In this document: piece by piece, positions 15,626-24,096 of the stretch | Numbering within the stretch: the first letter of the stretch is position 1 | Layout: each line of letters starts with the position of its first letter | Origin: an uncultured Oscillospiraceae bacterium | Lineage (GTDB): Bacteria; Bacillota; Clostridia; Oscillospirales; Oscillospiraceae | DNA: 47,028 nt | Assembly (NCBI GenBank): GCA_910585155.1 | Contig: CAJUEC010000015.1 | Span: forward strand, 1-47,028 | Direction of reading: 5' to 3' | The notes under the pieces: model-generated | Databases searched by the model: none | What the model was told of the DNA's origin: nothing | Seen by the model: the letters and a program-made list of their open reading frames with translations, nothing else | Program-made: the position numbers and the translations under genes

Positions 15626-16990
15626 TCAAAATTGAAAGTAGATGAAGGCGTTGTTCCCGCCTCCGGCCAGATGGGCCAGCCAGGCCGCCCCCACGGCGGT
15701 CACGGCGCAGAACACGGTCAGGGCCCCGGCGTACCAGTCCCGCTCCCCCCGCCCCTCATGCAGGCGCTCCACCAGGGGCAGGCAGACCAGCGGCAGCGCC
15801 AGGGGCAGGGCCCGCCCCAGCACCGGGAGCAGGCCGCCCCACCCCTCCGCCAGCCGGGACAGCAGGGTCAGCGCGTCCCCCATGGAGGGGGCGCGGAAAA
15901 ACAGCCAGGGGAAGCTCACCAGCAGGAAGGTACGCGCCCGGCCCCACGCCCCCCTCCTCTGGGGGGCGTGGGGCCTTTGGTGCTCCCACACCGCCCCGGC
16001 GGCCCGGTACAGGCCATGGATCAGCCCCCAGGCCGCAAACGTCCACCCCGCCCCGTGCCACAGGCCGCTGAGCAGGAACACGGCCAGGAGGTTGAACACC
16101 TGCCGGGGCAACCCCTTGCGGTTCCCGCCCAGGGGTATGTACACATAGTCGGTGAACCAGCCGGTGAGGCTCACGTGCCACCGCCGCCAGAACTCCCGGA
16201 CGGTGGGGGCCCCGTAGGGCCGCCGGAAGTTTTCCGTCAGCTCCACCCCCAGCAGCTTCGCCGCCCCCCGGGCGATGTCGGAGTAACCGGAGAAATCGCA
16301 GTAGATCTGGAGCCCAAACAGGATGGTGGCCAGCACCACCTCCGGGCCCAGGGCCTCCCCCGGCGCGGCGAACACCCCGTCCACAAAGGGGGCCAGGCTG
16401 TCCGCCACCACCACCTTTTTGAAGTACCCCTCCAGCAGCAGCCAGCCCCCGGCGGACAGGCCGGCCGGGGTCAGCTTCCGCTCCCCCCGGAGCTGGGGCA
16501 GCAGCCGCCCGGGGCGCTCGATGGGCCCCGCCACCAGCTGGGGGAAGAAGGAGACGAACAGGGCGTAGTAGCCAAAATGCCCCTCCTCCGCCCCGCCCCG
16601 GTACACGTCGATGACGTAGGCCAGGGCCTGGAAGGTGTAAAACGAGATGCCCGCCGGCAGGATGAGCCTCAGCGGCCGCTCCAGCCCCGCCAGGGAGGCG
16701 AAAACGCCGGCGTACTTGAACAGCCCCAGGCACCCCAGGCAGAGCACCAGCGCCAGCGCCAGCAGGGCCCGGCGGCCCCATCGGGACCGGGAGCGGGCGA
16801 CCCCCCGGCCGCACAGCCAGGAGACCAGGGTGATCCCCGCCAGCAGCAGCCCCGCCCGGAGGTCCCACCGGAAGTAGAACAGCCAGCTGGCCAGCAGCAG
16901 CAGGGCCCAGCGGAACCGGTGGGGCAGCAGCCAGTGCAGGGCGAACACCGCCGGGAGGAACACCAGAAATTCCAGCGAGTTGAAGTTCAC
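15626..16990 (-). CDS. MBOAT-family membrane O-acyltransferase (AlgI/DltB-like)
   Basis: A 454-residue multi-span protein that likely moves acetyl or other acyl groups across the membrane for surface polymer modification. Family blocks are all present: AGISFYTFQALAYVIDVYRG, FFPQLVAGPIERPGRLLPQL, DFSGYSDIARGAAKLLGVEL, REFWRRWHVSLTGWFTDYVY with PLGGNRKG, and the putative catalytic His in LWHGAGWTFAAWG. GTG 16990 (VNFNSLEFLVFLPAVFALHW) is the natural start: it fits the family N-terminus, has a GGAGGGG site and overlaps the preceding gene. The longer open frame runs back through that gene and is rejected. The SGNH-LRR genes on both sides are the likely extracytoplasmic partners. Confidence 0.92.
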   Translation of the reverse strand: MNFNSLEFLVFLPAVFALHWLLPHRFRWALLLLASWLFYFRWDLRAGLLLAGITLVSWLCGRGVARSRSRWGRRALLALALVLCLGCLGLFKYAGVFASLAGLERPLRLILPAGISFYTFQALAYVIDVYRGGAEEGHFGYYALFVSFFPQLVAGPIERPGRLLPQLRGERKLTPAGLSAGGWLLLEGYFKKVVVADSLAPFVDGVFAAPGEALGPEVVLATILFGLQIYCDFSGYSDIARGAAKLLGVELTENFRRPYGAPTVREFWRRWHVSLTGWFTDYVYIPLGGNRKGLPRQVFNLLAVFLLSGLWHGAGWTFAAWGLIHGLYRAAGAVWEHQRPHAPQRRGAWGRARTFLLVSFPWLFFRAPSMGDALTLLSRLAEGWGGLLPVLGRALPLALPLVCLPLVERLHEGRGERDWYAGALTVFCAVTAVGAAWLAHLAGGGNNAFIYFQF

Positions 16991-17226
16991 CTGTCCCCGC
17001 CCCTCCTTCCCCACAGGAGACCGGCCATGCTCACGGCGCACACCGCCAGCAGCGGGGAGAGCAGCTCCTCCAGCGTCCGGCCCTGCGCCAGCCCCGCCAG
17101 CAGCCCCGCCCCCGTGGACGCCGCCGCCAGCAGGGCCCAGAGGGGCCGGCCCCGCCGCGTCAGGCCGCACAGCGCGGCCAGCACCGCCCCCGCCCCGAAC
17201 AGGGCCAGCACCCCGGGGGCGGTCAT
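16987..17226 (-). CDS. Small two-span membrane protein of the acylation locus
   Basis: A 79-residue protein starting MTAPGVLALFGAGAVLAALC, with two to three hydrophobic segments and a basic end (WGRRGGDR). It overlaps the upstream lipoprotein stop by 4 nt (ATGA) and the MBOAT start by 4 nt, so it is embedded in the operon and very probably translated. No family is recognised. Its size and position suggest an accessory membrane subunit of the acyltransferase, in the way DltX accompanies DltB. That comparison is by context only. Confidence 0.65.
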   Translation of the reverse strand: MTAPGVLALFGAGAVLAALCGLTRRGRPLWALLAAASTGAGLLAGLAQGRTLEELLSPLLAVCAVSMAGLLWGRRGGDR

Positions 17227-19019
17227 GCTCCGCCCTCCCGCCCCAGCTGGGCGGCCAGCGCCGCGACGATCTCCGCCGTGCGCAGGACCACCCCCTCGGT
17301 GGACAGGTGGTTGTCGGTGCCGTAGAGGTACCTGCCGCTCACCAGGGAGCTCTCTAAGCCGGTGAGCACGGGCACGCACAGCGCCTCCCGGAACCAGGCG
17401 TCCAGCGCCCTGCGGGCCTCCGGGGTGCTGTCCTCTGAAATGGCCAGCCGGTTCCGGGGGGCGTAGGTGAAGAACACCGCCGCTCCTTTGTCCAAAAACC
17501 GGCGGTATTCCCGGTTGAGCGGGTCGATAAAGGCGCTTTTGGGGAAGGAGCGCACGGTGTAGTCCACCGGCAGGCCGTATACCGGGTCCTCGTCCTGGGC
17601 GTTGGGGCGGTAGAGGATGTAGTCGCCGTACTGGTTGTAGCTGGGGGTGTCCACCGGGGTTCCCTCCTCGTCAAAGTCCGCCGGGGACAGGGCGTAGCTG
17701 CGCGCCTCCATCCCCTCCCGGCCGCTCAGATAGGCGGACAGGGCGGTGAACACCTGGCCGTATTCCCGCAGGTCCAGCAGGGAGACCATGTCGTAGTTGG
17801 CCTCCATCATGTTGAAAAAGGGCCCGTCCAGGTTGGCGCTGGTGCAGAACTGCCGCTGGGCGGCGTCGAACTCCGGGGAGTGGACCAGCACGTCCCCCTC
17901 CCCCACGCAGGTCAGGATCAGCTCCAGCTGGGGCAGGGCGTTGGTGTAGGCGAACACCCCCATGTTCACCACGTCATAGTCCGCGAACGCCCGGTGGATC
18001 TCCCCACTGTCGTACCCGAACCGGGCGGAGGAGCCGGAGAACAGCACAATCTTCCGGCGGTCCTTCAGGGACAGCAGGCGGTCGAACTTGTCGGCGAAGG
18101 ACGCGTAGTAGCTGCCGCTGAACACCGGGGGCAGGGCGGCGTTGATGCGCAGGGTGCGCAGGTTTTCACAGTGGGAAAAGGAGTAGTCGCTGACGGTGCG
18201 CAGGCTGTCGAACAGCGTCAGCTGGGACAGGGCGCAGCCGTCGAAGGCGCCGTTCTCCACCGTCCGCAGGGTGTCCGGGAGGATCACCCCGCGGCAGTCC
18301 GCCCCGGCGAAGGCCCCCGCTCGGATGCACCGCACCGGCAGGCCGTCCAGCTCCGCTGGGACGGTCAGGATCTCCTCCTCCCCGGCATAGCCGGTGACCG
18401 CCGCGCCGTCCCCCCAGCGCTCCCACTGAAACAGCTCCGGGGCGCTCCAGGGGCTCCACTGGGCGTAGAGGGTCAGCCCCTCCTCCGGGCCCACCCGGCT
18501 GCCCAGGCCCACGGCGCCGCCCGAGCCGTCCGGTTCGGTGTTCCAGCCGGTGAGGGTGTGGCCGGGCCGCTGGAACAGGTCCGTCCCGGTGGAGGTGTTG
18601 AGCCGCAGGTGGGAGGGGGTGACGGGCGCCTCCACCGCCTGCGCCCCGTCTCCCCCGTCCAGCCGCGCCCCGCCGTTGGCGTGGTAGCGCAGCGTCTGGC
18701 CGCTGCGCTCCACCTCCAGCCGCACCGCCGTGGAGTAGCGCACCGGCCGCAGCACCAGGATGACCCCGCCCCCCTGCCTCCGCTCCAGCGCATAGCCGGG
18801 GAAGTCCGCCCCGGTGACGGTGTAGCCCTCATCCTCCCGCAGCTCAAAGCGCAGCTCCCCGCCGGGGGCGGTCTGGGCGGCATAGCGGTCGGCGGTGAAG
18901 CCCTCCCCCGCCTCCAGCACCACCCGGCGGGGGAAGGCCTCCCCCTTCCCCTCCGGCGCCCCGCAGGCTGTCAAGGCAAAAAGGAGGGCCGCCATGACAA
19001 AAAGCGCCGCTTTTTTCAC
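17223..19019 (-). CDS. Lipoprotein with InlB-like, BspA-type LRR and SGNH-like domains
   Basis: A 598-residue exported lipoprotein. The signal peptide ends in the lipobox LTAC (C19). Residues about 110-190 hold an InlB/Flg_new-type unit (LRYHANGGARL to GHTLTGWNTEPDGSGG and LTLYAQWSPW). Residues about 205-300 are BspA-like leucine-rich repeats (GLPVRCIRAGAFAGADCRGV, LRTVENGAFDGC). Residues about 310-598 form an SGNH-like domain: block I KIVLFSGSSARFGYDS and C-terminal YGTDNHLSTEG with the Asp/His pair. The domain order is the reverse of the protein at 14191-15621. It starts at GTG 19019 after a GGGGGG site. It is coupled to the small membrane protein and MBOAT genes downstream. Confidence 0.8.
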   Translation of the reverse strand: MKKAALFVMAALLFALTACGAPEGKGEAFPRRVVLEAGEGFTADRYAAQTAPGGELRFELREDEGYTVTGADFPGYALERRQGGGVILVLRPVRYSTAVRLEVERSGQTLRYHANGGARLDGGDGAQAVEAPVTPSHLRLNTSTGTDLFQRPGHTLTGWNTEPDGSGGAVGLGSRVGPEEGLTLYAQWSPWSAPELFQWERWGDGAAVTGYAGEEEILTVPAELDGLPVRCIRAGAFAGADCRGVILPDTLRTVENGAFDGCALSQLTLFDSLRTVSDYSFSHCENLRTLRINAALPPVFSGSYYASFADKFDRLLSLKDRRKIVLFSGSSARFGYDSGEIHRAFADYDVVNMGVFAYTNALPQLELILTCVGEGDVLVHSPEFDAAQRQFCTSANLDGPFFNMMEANYDMVSLLDLREYGQVFTALSAYLSGREGMEARSYALSPADFDEEGTPVDTPSYNQYGDYILYRPNAQDEDPVYGLPVDYTVRSFPKSAFIDPLNREYRRFLDKGAAVFFTYAPRNRLAISEDSTPEARRALDAWFREALCVPVLTGLESSLVSGRYLYGTDNHLSTEGVVLRTAEIVAALAAQLGREGGA

Positions 19020-19047
19020 GGTAGTCCCCCCTTTTCACAAGTATCGT

Positions 19048-19076
19048 CCGCCCGCCCCCGAGCCGGGGGCGGGCGG
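19048..19076. repeat. Perfect GC-rich hairpin between operon genes
   Basis: CCGCCCGCCCCCG (19048-19060) and its complement (19064-19076) form a 13-bp stem with a 3-nt loop. No T run follows on either strand, so it is not a clear terminator. It may be an mRNA processing or stability element separating the glycoside genes from the acylation genes. Confidence 0.6.
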
Positions 19077-19089
19077 TCCCGTTTGCGGC

Positions 19090-19506
19090 CTACTCCGCTG
19101 TGGTGTCGAAGAAGGCGGCCGCGATGCCGATGACAGAGGCGATGAGGCACCCGGCGATGCCCACAATGGCGCTAGTCAGGTCGGCCATGTTCTGGGCGTT
19201 GTTCTCAAAGGTCATGATGGCGGCGATGCCGTTGACCCGGGTGCTCACCAGGGTGATGGCGGCCACCATCAGCAGCACCGGCGGCAGGACGGCCAGAATG
19301 TCGCTCCACATGGCCTGGCCCTTCTGGGTGACCACAAGGTACGCCGCCTGGCACAGGATGGCCGCCACGGCGCAGCCCATCACCACGGGGTTCAGTCCCA
19401 GGTTCACAAAGTAATTGGTCCCGCAGTTCAAAAAGTAGGCCACGGCCCCCACCGCCGCCGCCGCGGCGGACAGGACGGTCATAAAGAATCCGGCGGATTT
19501 TTTCAT
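19090..19506 (-). CDS. Four-span membrane protein of unknown function
   Basis: A 138-residue protein with four hydrophobic segments (about 8-30, 38-58, 70-90 and 108-133) and short loops (FLNCGTNYFVNLGLNP between the first two). ATG 19506 follows AGGAGG. It lies 17 nt after the GH3 gene, so it belongs to the glycoside operon. I recognise no enzyme or transporter motif. From memory, similar small membrane proteins sit beside GH3 genes in related Clostridia, which would suggest a role with the membrane-anchored glucosidase; this was not checked. Confidence 0.7.
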   Translation of the reverse strand: MKKSAGFFMTVLSAAAAAVGAVAYFLNCGTNYFVNLGLNPVVMGCAVAAILCQAAYLVVTQKGQAMWSDILAVLPPVLLMVAAITLVSTRVNGIAAIMTFENNAQNMADLTSAIVGIAGCLIASVIGIAAAFFDTTAE

Positions 19507-19523
19507 TGTCGTTCCCTCCTATC

Positions 19524-22500
19524 TCAGTGCTTCTTCTTGGCGGACAGCACGTACATGGCGGCGCAGCCCACGGTCAGCACGCCGAAGCCGACCTGCAGCC
19601 CGGTGAGCAGGTTGTCGTACCAGGTGCGCACGGACACCAGCCGGGAGCTGGAGGACAGGCCATCCAGGGCGTTGGAGTTGGCCAGGGCGTAGTTCTGCCA
19701 GGTCATGGCCTGCTTCAGCGCGGCCGTCAGCCGGGCGTCCTGGCCCACGGCCTCCAGCGTCCAGTAGCTGTACTTCTCGCTGACGGCGGCCATGGTGTTC
19801 TCGCCGGTGTTGCAGCTCATGGTGACGCCGTTCAGCACGGCCTCCTTCAGGGTGACGTAGTTGGCGTCCATGATGAAGTCCTCGGAGATCAGGCCCTTGA
19901 AGCCCCACTCGCCCCGGAGAATGTCCATCATCAGCCCCTCGTGGGCGTTGGAGGCGGTGATGCCCACCCGGTTGAAGGCGGTCATCAAAGCCAGGGCCCC
20001 GTTCTCCACGATGGCCTGGGTGCCCCGCAGCTCGTTCTCCCGGGCCTGCTGCTCGGTCATGAAGGTGGCTACGCCGGTGCGGTTGATCTCGCTGTCGTTG
20101 AAGGCCAGGTGCTTGGGGGCGATGAGGCAGCCGTACTTGAGCCCGCCCTGGACAAAGTCGTTGCCCTGCCCGGCGGTGAGCACCGCGTCCTCGGAGTAGT
20201 ACTCGTGGTTGCGGGCGTTGTAGGGCACCCGGTGCAGGTTGGTGCCGCAGCCCCAGTAGATGGTCAGGTTGGCCCACAGGGAGTAGTTGCCGCACACCTC
20301 GCCGTACTCCCGGGCCAGCTGCTTGCTGAAGGTCTGGCCGATGACGGTCTCATTGACCATGGTGCCGAAGCGGTACTCCCGGTTGGGGTCGTTCTCCGCC
20401 ACGGCGCAGGGGTCGCCGTTGGAGGCGTCGGAGCTGGCGTACTGGCCCAGGGGGTAGGAGTAGATGCCGTTGGGGCCGTCGTTCTGGATGGTCTCGGGGG
20501 ACATGATGGAGGGGATGGCCTTGGTGGAGGTGCCGCCGAAGCCGGTGCGGATCATGCACTCCTCCAGGGTGATCTGGTCCATCAGCTGGGACCAGCGGGG
20601 GTCGTCCAGGTCGGTGACCCCCTTCAGGTCCGCCAGGGTCAGGCCGTTGGCCGCCCCGAAGGTGACGGAGGAGGGGTCGCCGTTGCCGGAGCTGATCTCA
20701 TAGATGTCGTTGTCCAGGATGGCCAGCATCTCGTCGGTGGCGGTGAGGCCCGTGTAGGTCTTGGGCCAGGTGCCCTGCCAGTCGCTGCGGGAGAGATAGG
20801 TGGCGGTGCCGGGCAGCCAGTAGTTGACGTCCATGTCCGCCAGGTGGTTCTCCACCGCCGTGCCGTTCTTGGCGCGGGCAAAGGTGTTGGCGTCCCGGCT
20901 GTCCAGGCTCCAGGTCTTGACCTTGGCGCTGTCGCCGTCCACGCCGGCGCCCTGGGCGGCCAGCACATTGTTCACCGCGTCGTGGGCGTCATCCCCCACG
21001 GTGAAGCGGTAGTCGCCCGCGTCCAGCACATAGCAGCCCTTGGTGCCCACGGCGTTGTCCGCCGCGCTGTCCCAGCTGGTCATGTTCTGCACATCGGCCA
21101 CCAGGGTGTAGGTCTTGGACTCGCCGGGGGCCAGCTCGTCGGTCTTGGCGTAGTCCAGCAGCTGGATGGCGGACTTCTCCAGGCCGCCGGTGACGTAGGG
21201 CAGGGAGACGTAGAGCTGGATGGCGTCCTTGCCCGCCGTGTCGCCGGTGTTCTTCACGGTGACGGCGGCGGTAACGGTCTTCTCGCCCAGGTTCACATCC
21301 AGGCTGTCCAGAGTCTGCTCAAAGGTGGTGTAGCTCAGCCCGAAGCCGAAGGGATAGGTGACCTCGCTGTCGTAGTCCCACGCCCCCGCGTTGCCCTGGC
21401 CCAGCACCACGTCGGCGTACCGGGTCTCATAGTACTTGTAGCCCATGTAGATGCCCTCGGCCTGGACGATGGCGGAGTTCATGCTGATGGAGGGGTCGGC
21501 GTTGGTCCACGCCAGGTTGCCGAAGTTCTGGGCGGCGGGGGAGCTGGCGATGTCGGAAGCGTAGGTGTCAGCCAGGTGGCCGGAGGGGTTGGCGTCGCCG
21601 GCCAGGACGTCCGCCACGCCGTAGAAGCCGTAGCCGCCGGGCAGGCCGATCTGGAGGATGGCGTCCACGCCCTCATTGTCCTCCAGCTCCTGCACCTCCA
21701 TGGCGCTGGAGCTGTTGAGCAGGACGATCACCTTGCCGTTGGAGCCCTTGGCGTCCACGGCGGCCTGGATCAGGTCCCGCTCGTCGTCGGACAGGCCCAG
21801 GGGGTCGGTCTGGTTCAGGCTCTGGGCCGGGTCCACCCCCGCCTCGCCGGGCAGATAGGTGCCGTTCTCGCTGCCCGCCCGGGCCAGGGTGACGATCATC
21901 ACATTGTAGCTGGACAGGCCGTCCTTCCAGCCGGCGTTGGCCCCGTTGAGGGCGGCCTGGGAGGGCTCCTTGCTGGAGAACACCCCGCCGATGCTGGGGG
22001 CGGTGATGGTGGTGTAGGTGGTGGTGCCGCCCCAGCTCTGCACCTCAGTGGAGAATACGGACTCCAGGCCCTGGTACAGAGGCTGGAGGTCGGGGTTCAG
22101 GGTGAACCCCTTGGCGGTGAGGGCCTGGACCAGGTCCACGGTGTCCGCGTCGGTGCCCTGGTTGGCAATGAAGCTGGAGCCCATGATGCCGCCCCGGACG
22201 GGGTAGTAGCTGGAGAAGCCCAGCAGGGACACCTTCCCCTTCTCCTCGGCGGTGAGGGGCAGCGCGCCGTTGTTCTTCAGCAGCACGGTGCCCTCCTCGC
22301 TCATCCGCTCGCCCAGGTCCTCAATGGCGTCCAGCAGCTCGGTGGTGCTGGCGTAGTCGGATTTGTAGGTGAAGAGATCCTTTTTCTCCCCGCCGTCGTC
22401 GGTGACAATCTTGGAGCTCTGGGTGCCCAGGAACTTGTCGATGTCCGTGCGGGAGGCGTTCACCAGCGGCTGGGCACTCAGGGCCAACGCCAGCACGGAG

Positions 22501-22565
22501 GCGGTGACGGTGGTCAGGCCGCGCCACAGACGCTGCGCGCTCCGGCCGTTTTGACTGTTTTTCAT
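19524..22565 (-). CDS. Membrane-anchored, domain-swapped GH3 beta-glucosidase-like enzyme
   Basis: A 1013-residue glycoside hydrolase. The usual GH3 order is reversed. The alpha/beta C-type domain comes first (about 60-390: MSEEGTVLLKNNGALPLTAE), then the Fn3-like domain (about 395-500: YPFGFGLSYTTFEQ). The TIM-barrel domain comes last (about 600-930: APKHLAFNDSEINRTGVATF and GEWGFKGLISEDFIMDAN, where the Asp near 896 aligns with the GH3 nucleophile). Hydrophobic segments lie near both ends (about 16-32 and 975-1003, the latter followed by AKKKH), so the catalytic part should face outward. GH3 enzymes remove beta-linked glucose and related sugars. It follows the rhamnosidase and transporter genes in one operon. 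ATG 22565 has AGGAGG. Confidence 0.88.
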   Translation of the reverse strand: MKNSQNGRSAQRLWRGLTTVTASVLALALSAQPLVNASRTDIDKFLGTQSSKIVTDDGGEKKDLFTYKSDYASTTELLDAIEDLGERMSEEGTVLLKNNGALPLTAEEKGKVSLLGFSSYYPVRGGIMGSSFIANQGTDADTVDLVQALTAKGFTLNPDLQPLYQGLESVFSTEVQSWGGTTTYTTITAPSIGGVFSSKEPSQAALNGANAGWKDGLSSYNVMIVTLARAGSENGTYLPGEAGVDPAQSLNQTDPLGLSDDERDLIQAAVDAKGSNGKVIVLLNSSSAMEVQELEDNEGVDAILQIGLPGGYGFYGVADVLAGDANPSGHLADTYASDIASSPAAQNFGNLAWTNADPSISMNSAIVQAEGIYMGYKYYETRYADVVLGQGNAGAWDYDSEVTYPFGFGLSYTTFEQTLDSLDVNLGEKTVTAAVTVKNTGDTAGKDAIQLYVSLPYVTGGLEKSAIQLLDYAKTDELAPGESKTYTLVADVQNMTSWDSAADNAVGTKGCYVLDAGDYRFTVGDDAHDAVNNVLAAQGAGVDGDSAKVKTWSLDSRDANTFARAKNGTAVENHLADMDVNYWLPGTATYLSRSDWQGTWPKTYTGLTATDEMLAILDNDIYEISSGNGDPSSVTFGAANGLTLADLKGVTDLDDPRWSQLMDQITLEECMIRTGFGGTSTKAIPSIMSPETIQNDGPNGIYSYPLGQYASSDASNGDPCAVAENDPNREYRFGTMVNETVIGQTFSKQLAREYGEVCGNYSLWANLTIYWGCGTNLHRVPYNARNHEYYSEDAVLTAGQGNDFVQGGLKYGCLIAPKHLAFNDSEINRTGVATFMTEQQARENELRGTQAIVENGALALMTAFNRVGITASNAHEGLMMDILRGEWGFKGLISEDFIMDANYVTLKEAVLNGVTMSCNTGENTMAAVSEKYSYWTLEAVGQDARLTAALKQAMTWQNYALANSNALDGLSSSSRLVSVRTWYDNLLTGLQVGFGVLTVGCAAMYVLSAKKKH

Positions 22566-22636
22566 GTTTTGCCCTCCTGTTCCTTTTCTTCAAGCTTTTC
22601 CATCTATCCACAGGGCCCGGCGGGCCATGCTTCACA

Positions 22637-24091
22637 TTATTTCTTGCGCTGGGCGATGGCCTCCTGCTCCGCCTTCAGGTTCCTCTCCACGGTGAACAGG
22701 AAGATCAGCACCCCGCACAGGGCGTAGCAGGCGGTCTCGATCCAGATGTAGCTGACGGTGAGCGCGTTCTGGGCGGCGGCGCTCTGCACCCCCGCGCCGT
22801 ACTCGATGGTCTGGTCAAAGCCGGAGGCGGTGAGCAGGCCGTTGAGGATGGCGGTGCCGATGGGGGAGGCGGCCACCATCAGGGAGCTGTAGATGGACAT
22901 GGTCAGCCCATCGGTGCGGATGCCGTTTTTAAACTCGATGTGGTCGATGACGTCGGCCAGCATGGCCAGGATCAGGTAGCAGGCGGGGGCGGAGCCCAGG
23001 CACTTCAGGGCCACGCCCACGGCCACGATCACCATGTCGGTGGGGAACAGCCCGGCGATGACGCCGCCCACGGCGCCCACCAGCATACCCACACCGGTGA
23101 TCTTGGCCTTGCCGAACTTGTTGGCCAGGGGCACCACGAACACGGCGGCCACCGCCATGGGCACCGCGCCCAGCAGGCTCAGCAGGCTCTGGACGGCGCC
23201 CCAGCCCCCGGGCATCCCGCTGCTGTCCACCACCCACTCGCAGAACTGGGTCATGGAGCCGTTCTTGATGGCCCCCGACCACTGGAACAGCAGGTAAAAG
23301 ATGATGATGATCCACCACCACTTCTCGCTAGTGACAGCGTGGAGCTGCTGGCCGATGGAGGCGGTCTTGGGCTGGGCGGCGGCGGACGCGCCGGAGCCCA
23401 GGTCCTCCTCAGTGACCCGCTCGCGGGTGAACTTGAACTGGAGGTAGGCGGTGAGGGCGGTGAACACGGCCACCGCCGCCATCACCAGCAGCCACATGCT
23501 CTGGTCATTGCCCAGCAGGTTGCCCGCCAGGATGGGGAACACCATGGACCCCGCCCCCATCACCGCCAGGCCCGCGATGTTGGTGAAGGAGGCCAGCGCC
23601 CCCCGCTTCTCCGAGTCCCGGGTGGACACCGGGATCATGGTGGAGTTGGCTGTGTTGTAGATGGGGTAGGCCACCGAGTAGTAGAGGTTGTAGGCGATGG
23701 CGATCCACACCATCTTCATGGTGGGGTCGTCAAAGGGCACGACGAACATCAGCACGCTGGCCACCGACAGGGTGAGGGCGGACAGCAGAATCCAGGGCCG
23801 GGCCTTGCCGGCCAGCACCCGGGTGCGCTCAATCAGCTGGCCCACCACCAGGTTGGCGATGACGATAAAGATGGTGGACACCAGGGGCAGCACCGTCAAA
23901 AAGCTGTTGTCCAGCCCCAGCACCTCGTTGAGGTACTTCTGGAGCATGCTGGTGAAGATGCCCGAGCTCAGCAGCGCGCCGAAGGGGCCCAGGAAGTAGC
24001 CGATGACCATCTCCGGCAGCTTCACCTCACTGGTCTTGATGGCGGAGCTGGTGAGCGGGGTGCTCCAGAAGCCGTCCTTTTGCTTGCTCAT
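22637..24091 (-). CDS. GPH-type (MelB-like) sugar:cation symporter
   Basis: A 484-residue transporter with about 12 hydrophobic segments. The glycoside-pentoside-hexuronide family pattern is clear: VIGYFLGPFGALLSSGIF near the start, then IAYNLYYSVAYPIYNTANST and STRDSEKRGALASFTNIAG. The latter carries the conserved RD...R loop between helices. It would import a glycoside or free sugar with Na+ or H+. ATG 24091 follows AAAGGA, 5 nt past the rhamnosidase stop. Its position between rhamnosidase and glucosidase points to import of a rhamnosyl-saccharide or related glycoside; the substrate is inferred. Confidence 0.9.
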   Translation of the reverse strand: MSKQKDGFWSTPLTSSAIKTSEVKLPEMVIGYFLGPFGALLSSGIFTSMLQKYLNEVLGLDNSFLTVLPLVSTIFIVIANLVVGQLIERTRVLAGKARPWILLSALTLSVASVLMFVVPFDDPTMKMVWIAIAYNLYYSVAYPIYNTANSTMIPVSTRDSEKRGALASFTNIAGLAVMGAGSMVFPILAGNLLGNDQSMWLLVMAAVAVFTALTAYLQFKFTRERVTEEDLGSGASAAAQPKTASIGQQLHAVTSEKWWWIIIIFYLLFQWSGAIKNGSMTQFCEWVVDSSGMPGGWGAVQSLLSLLGAVPMAVAAVFVVPLANKFGKAKITGVGMLVGAVGGVIAGLFPTDMVIVAVGVALKCLGSAPACYLILAMLADVIDHIEFKNGIRTDGLTMSIYSSLMVAASPIGTAILNGLLTASGFDQTIEYGAGVQSAAAQNALTVSYIWIETACYALCGVLIFLFTVERNLKAEQEAIAQRKK

Positions 24092-24096
24092 CACAA

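Noticed and set aside
19506..22727. 1073-codon plus-strand frame opposite the GH3 gene
   Set aside because: A Gly/Val/His-rich shadow of the GH3 codons without a family match.
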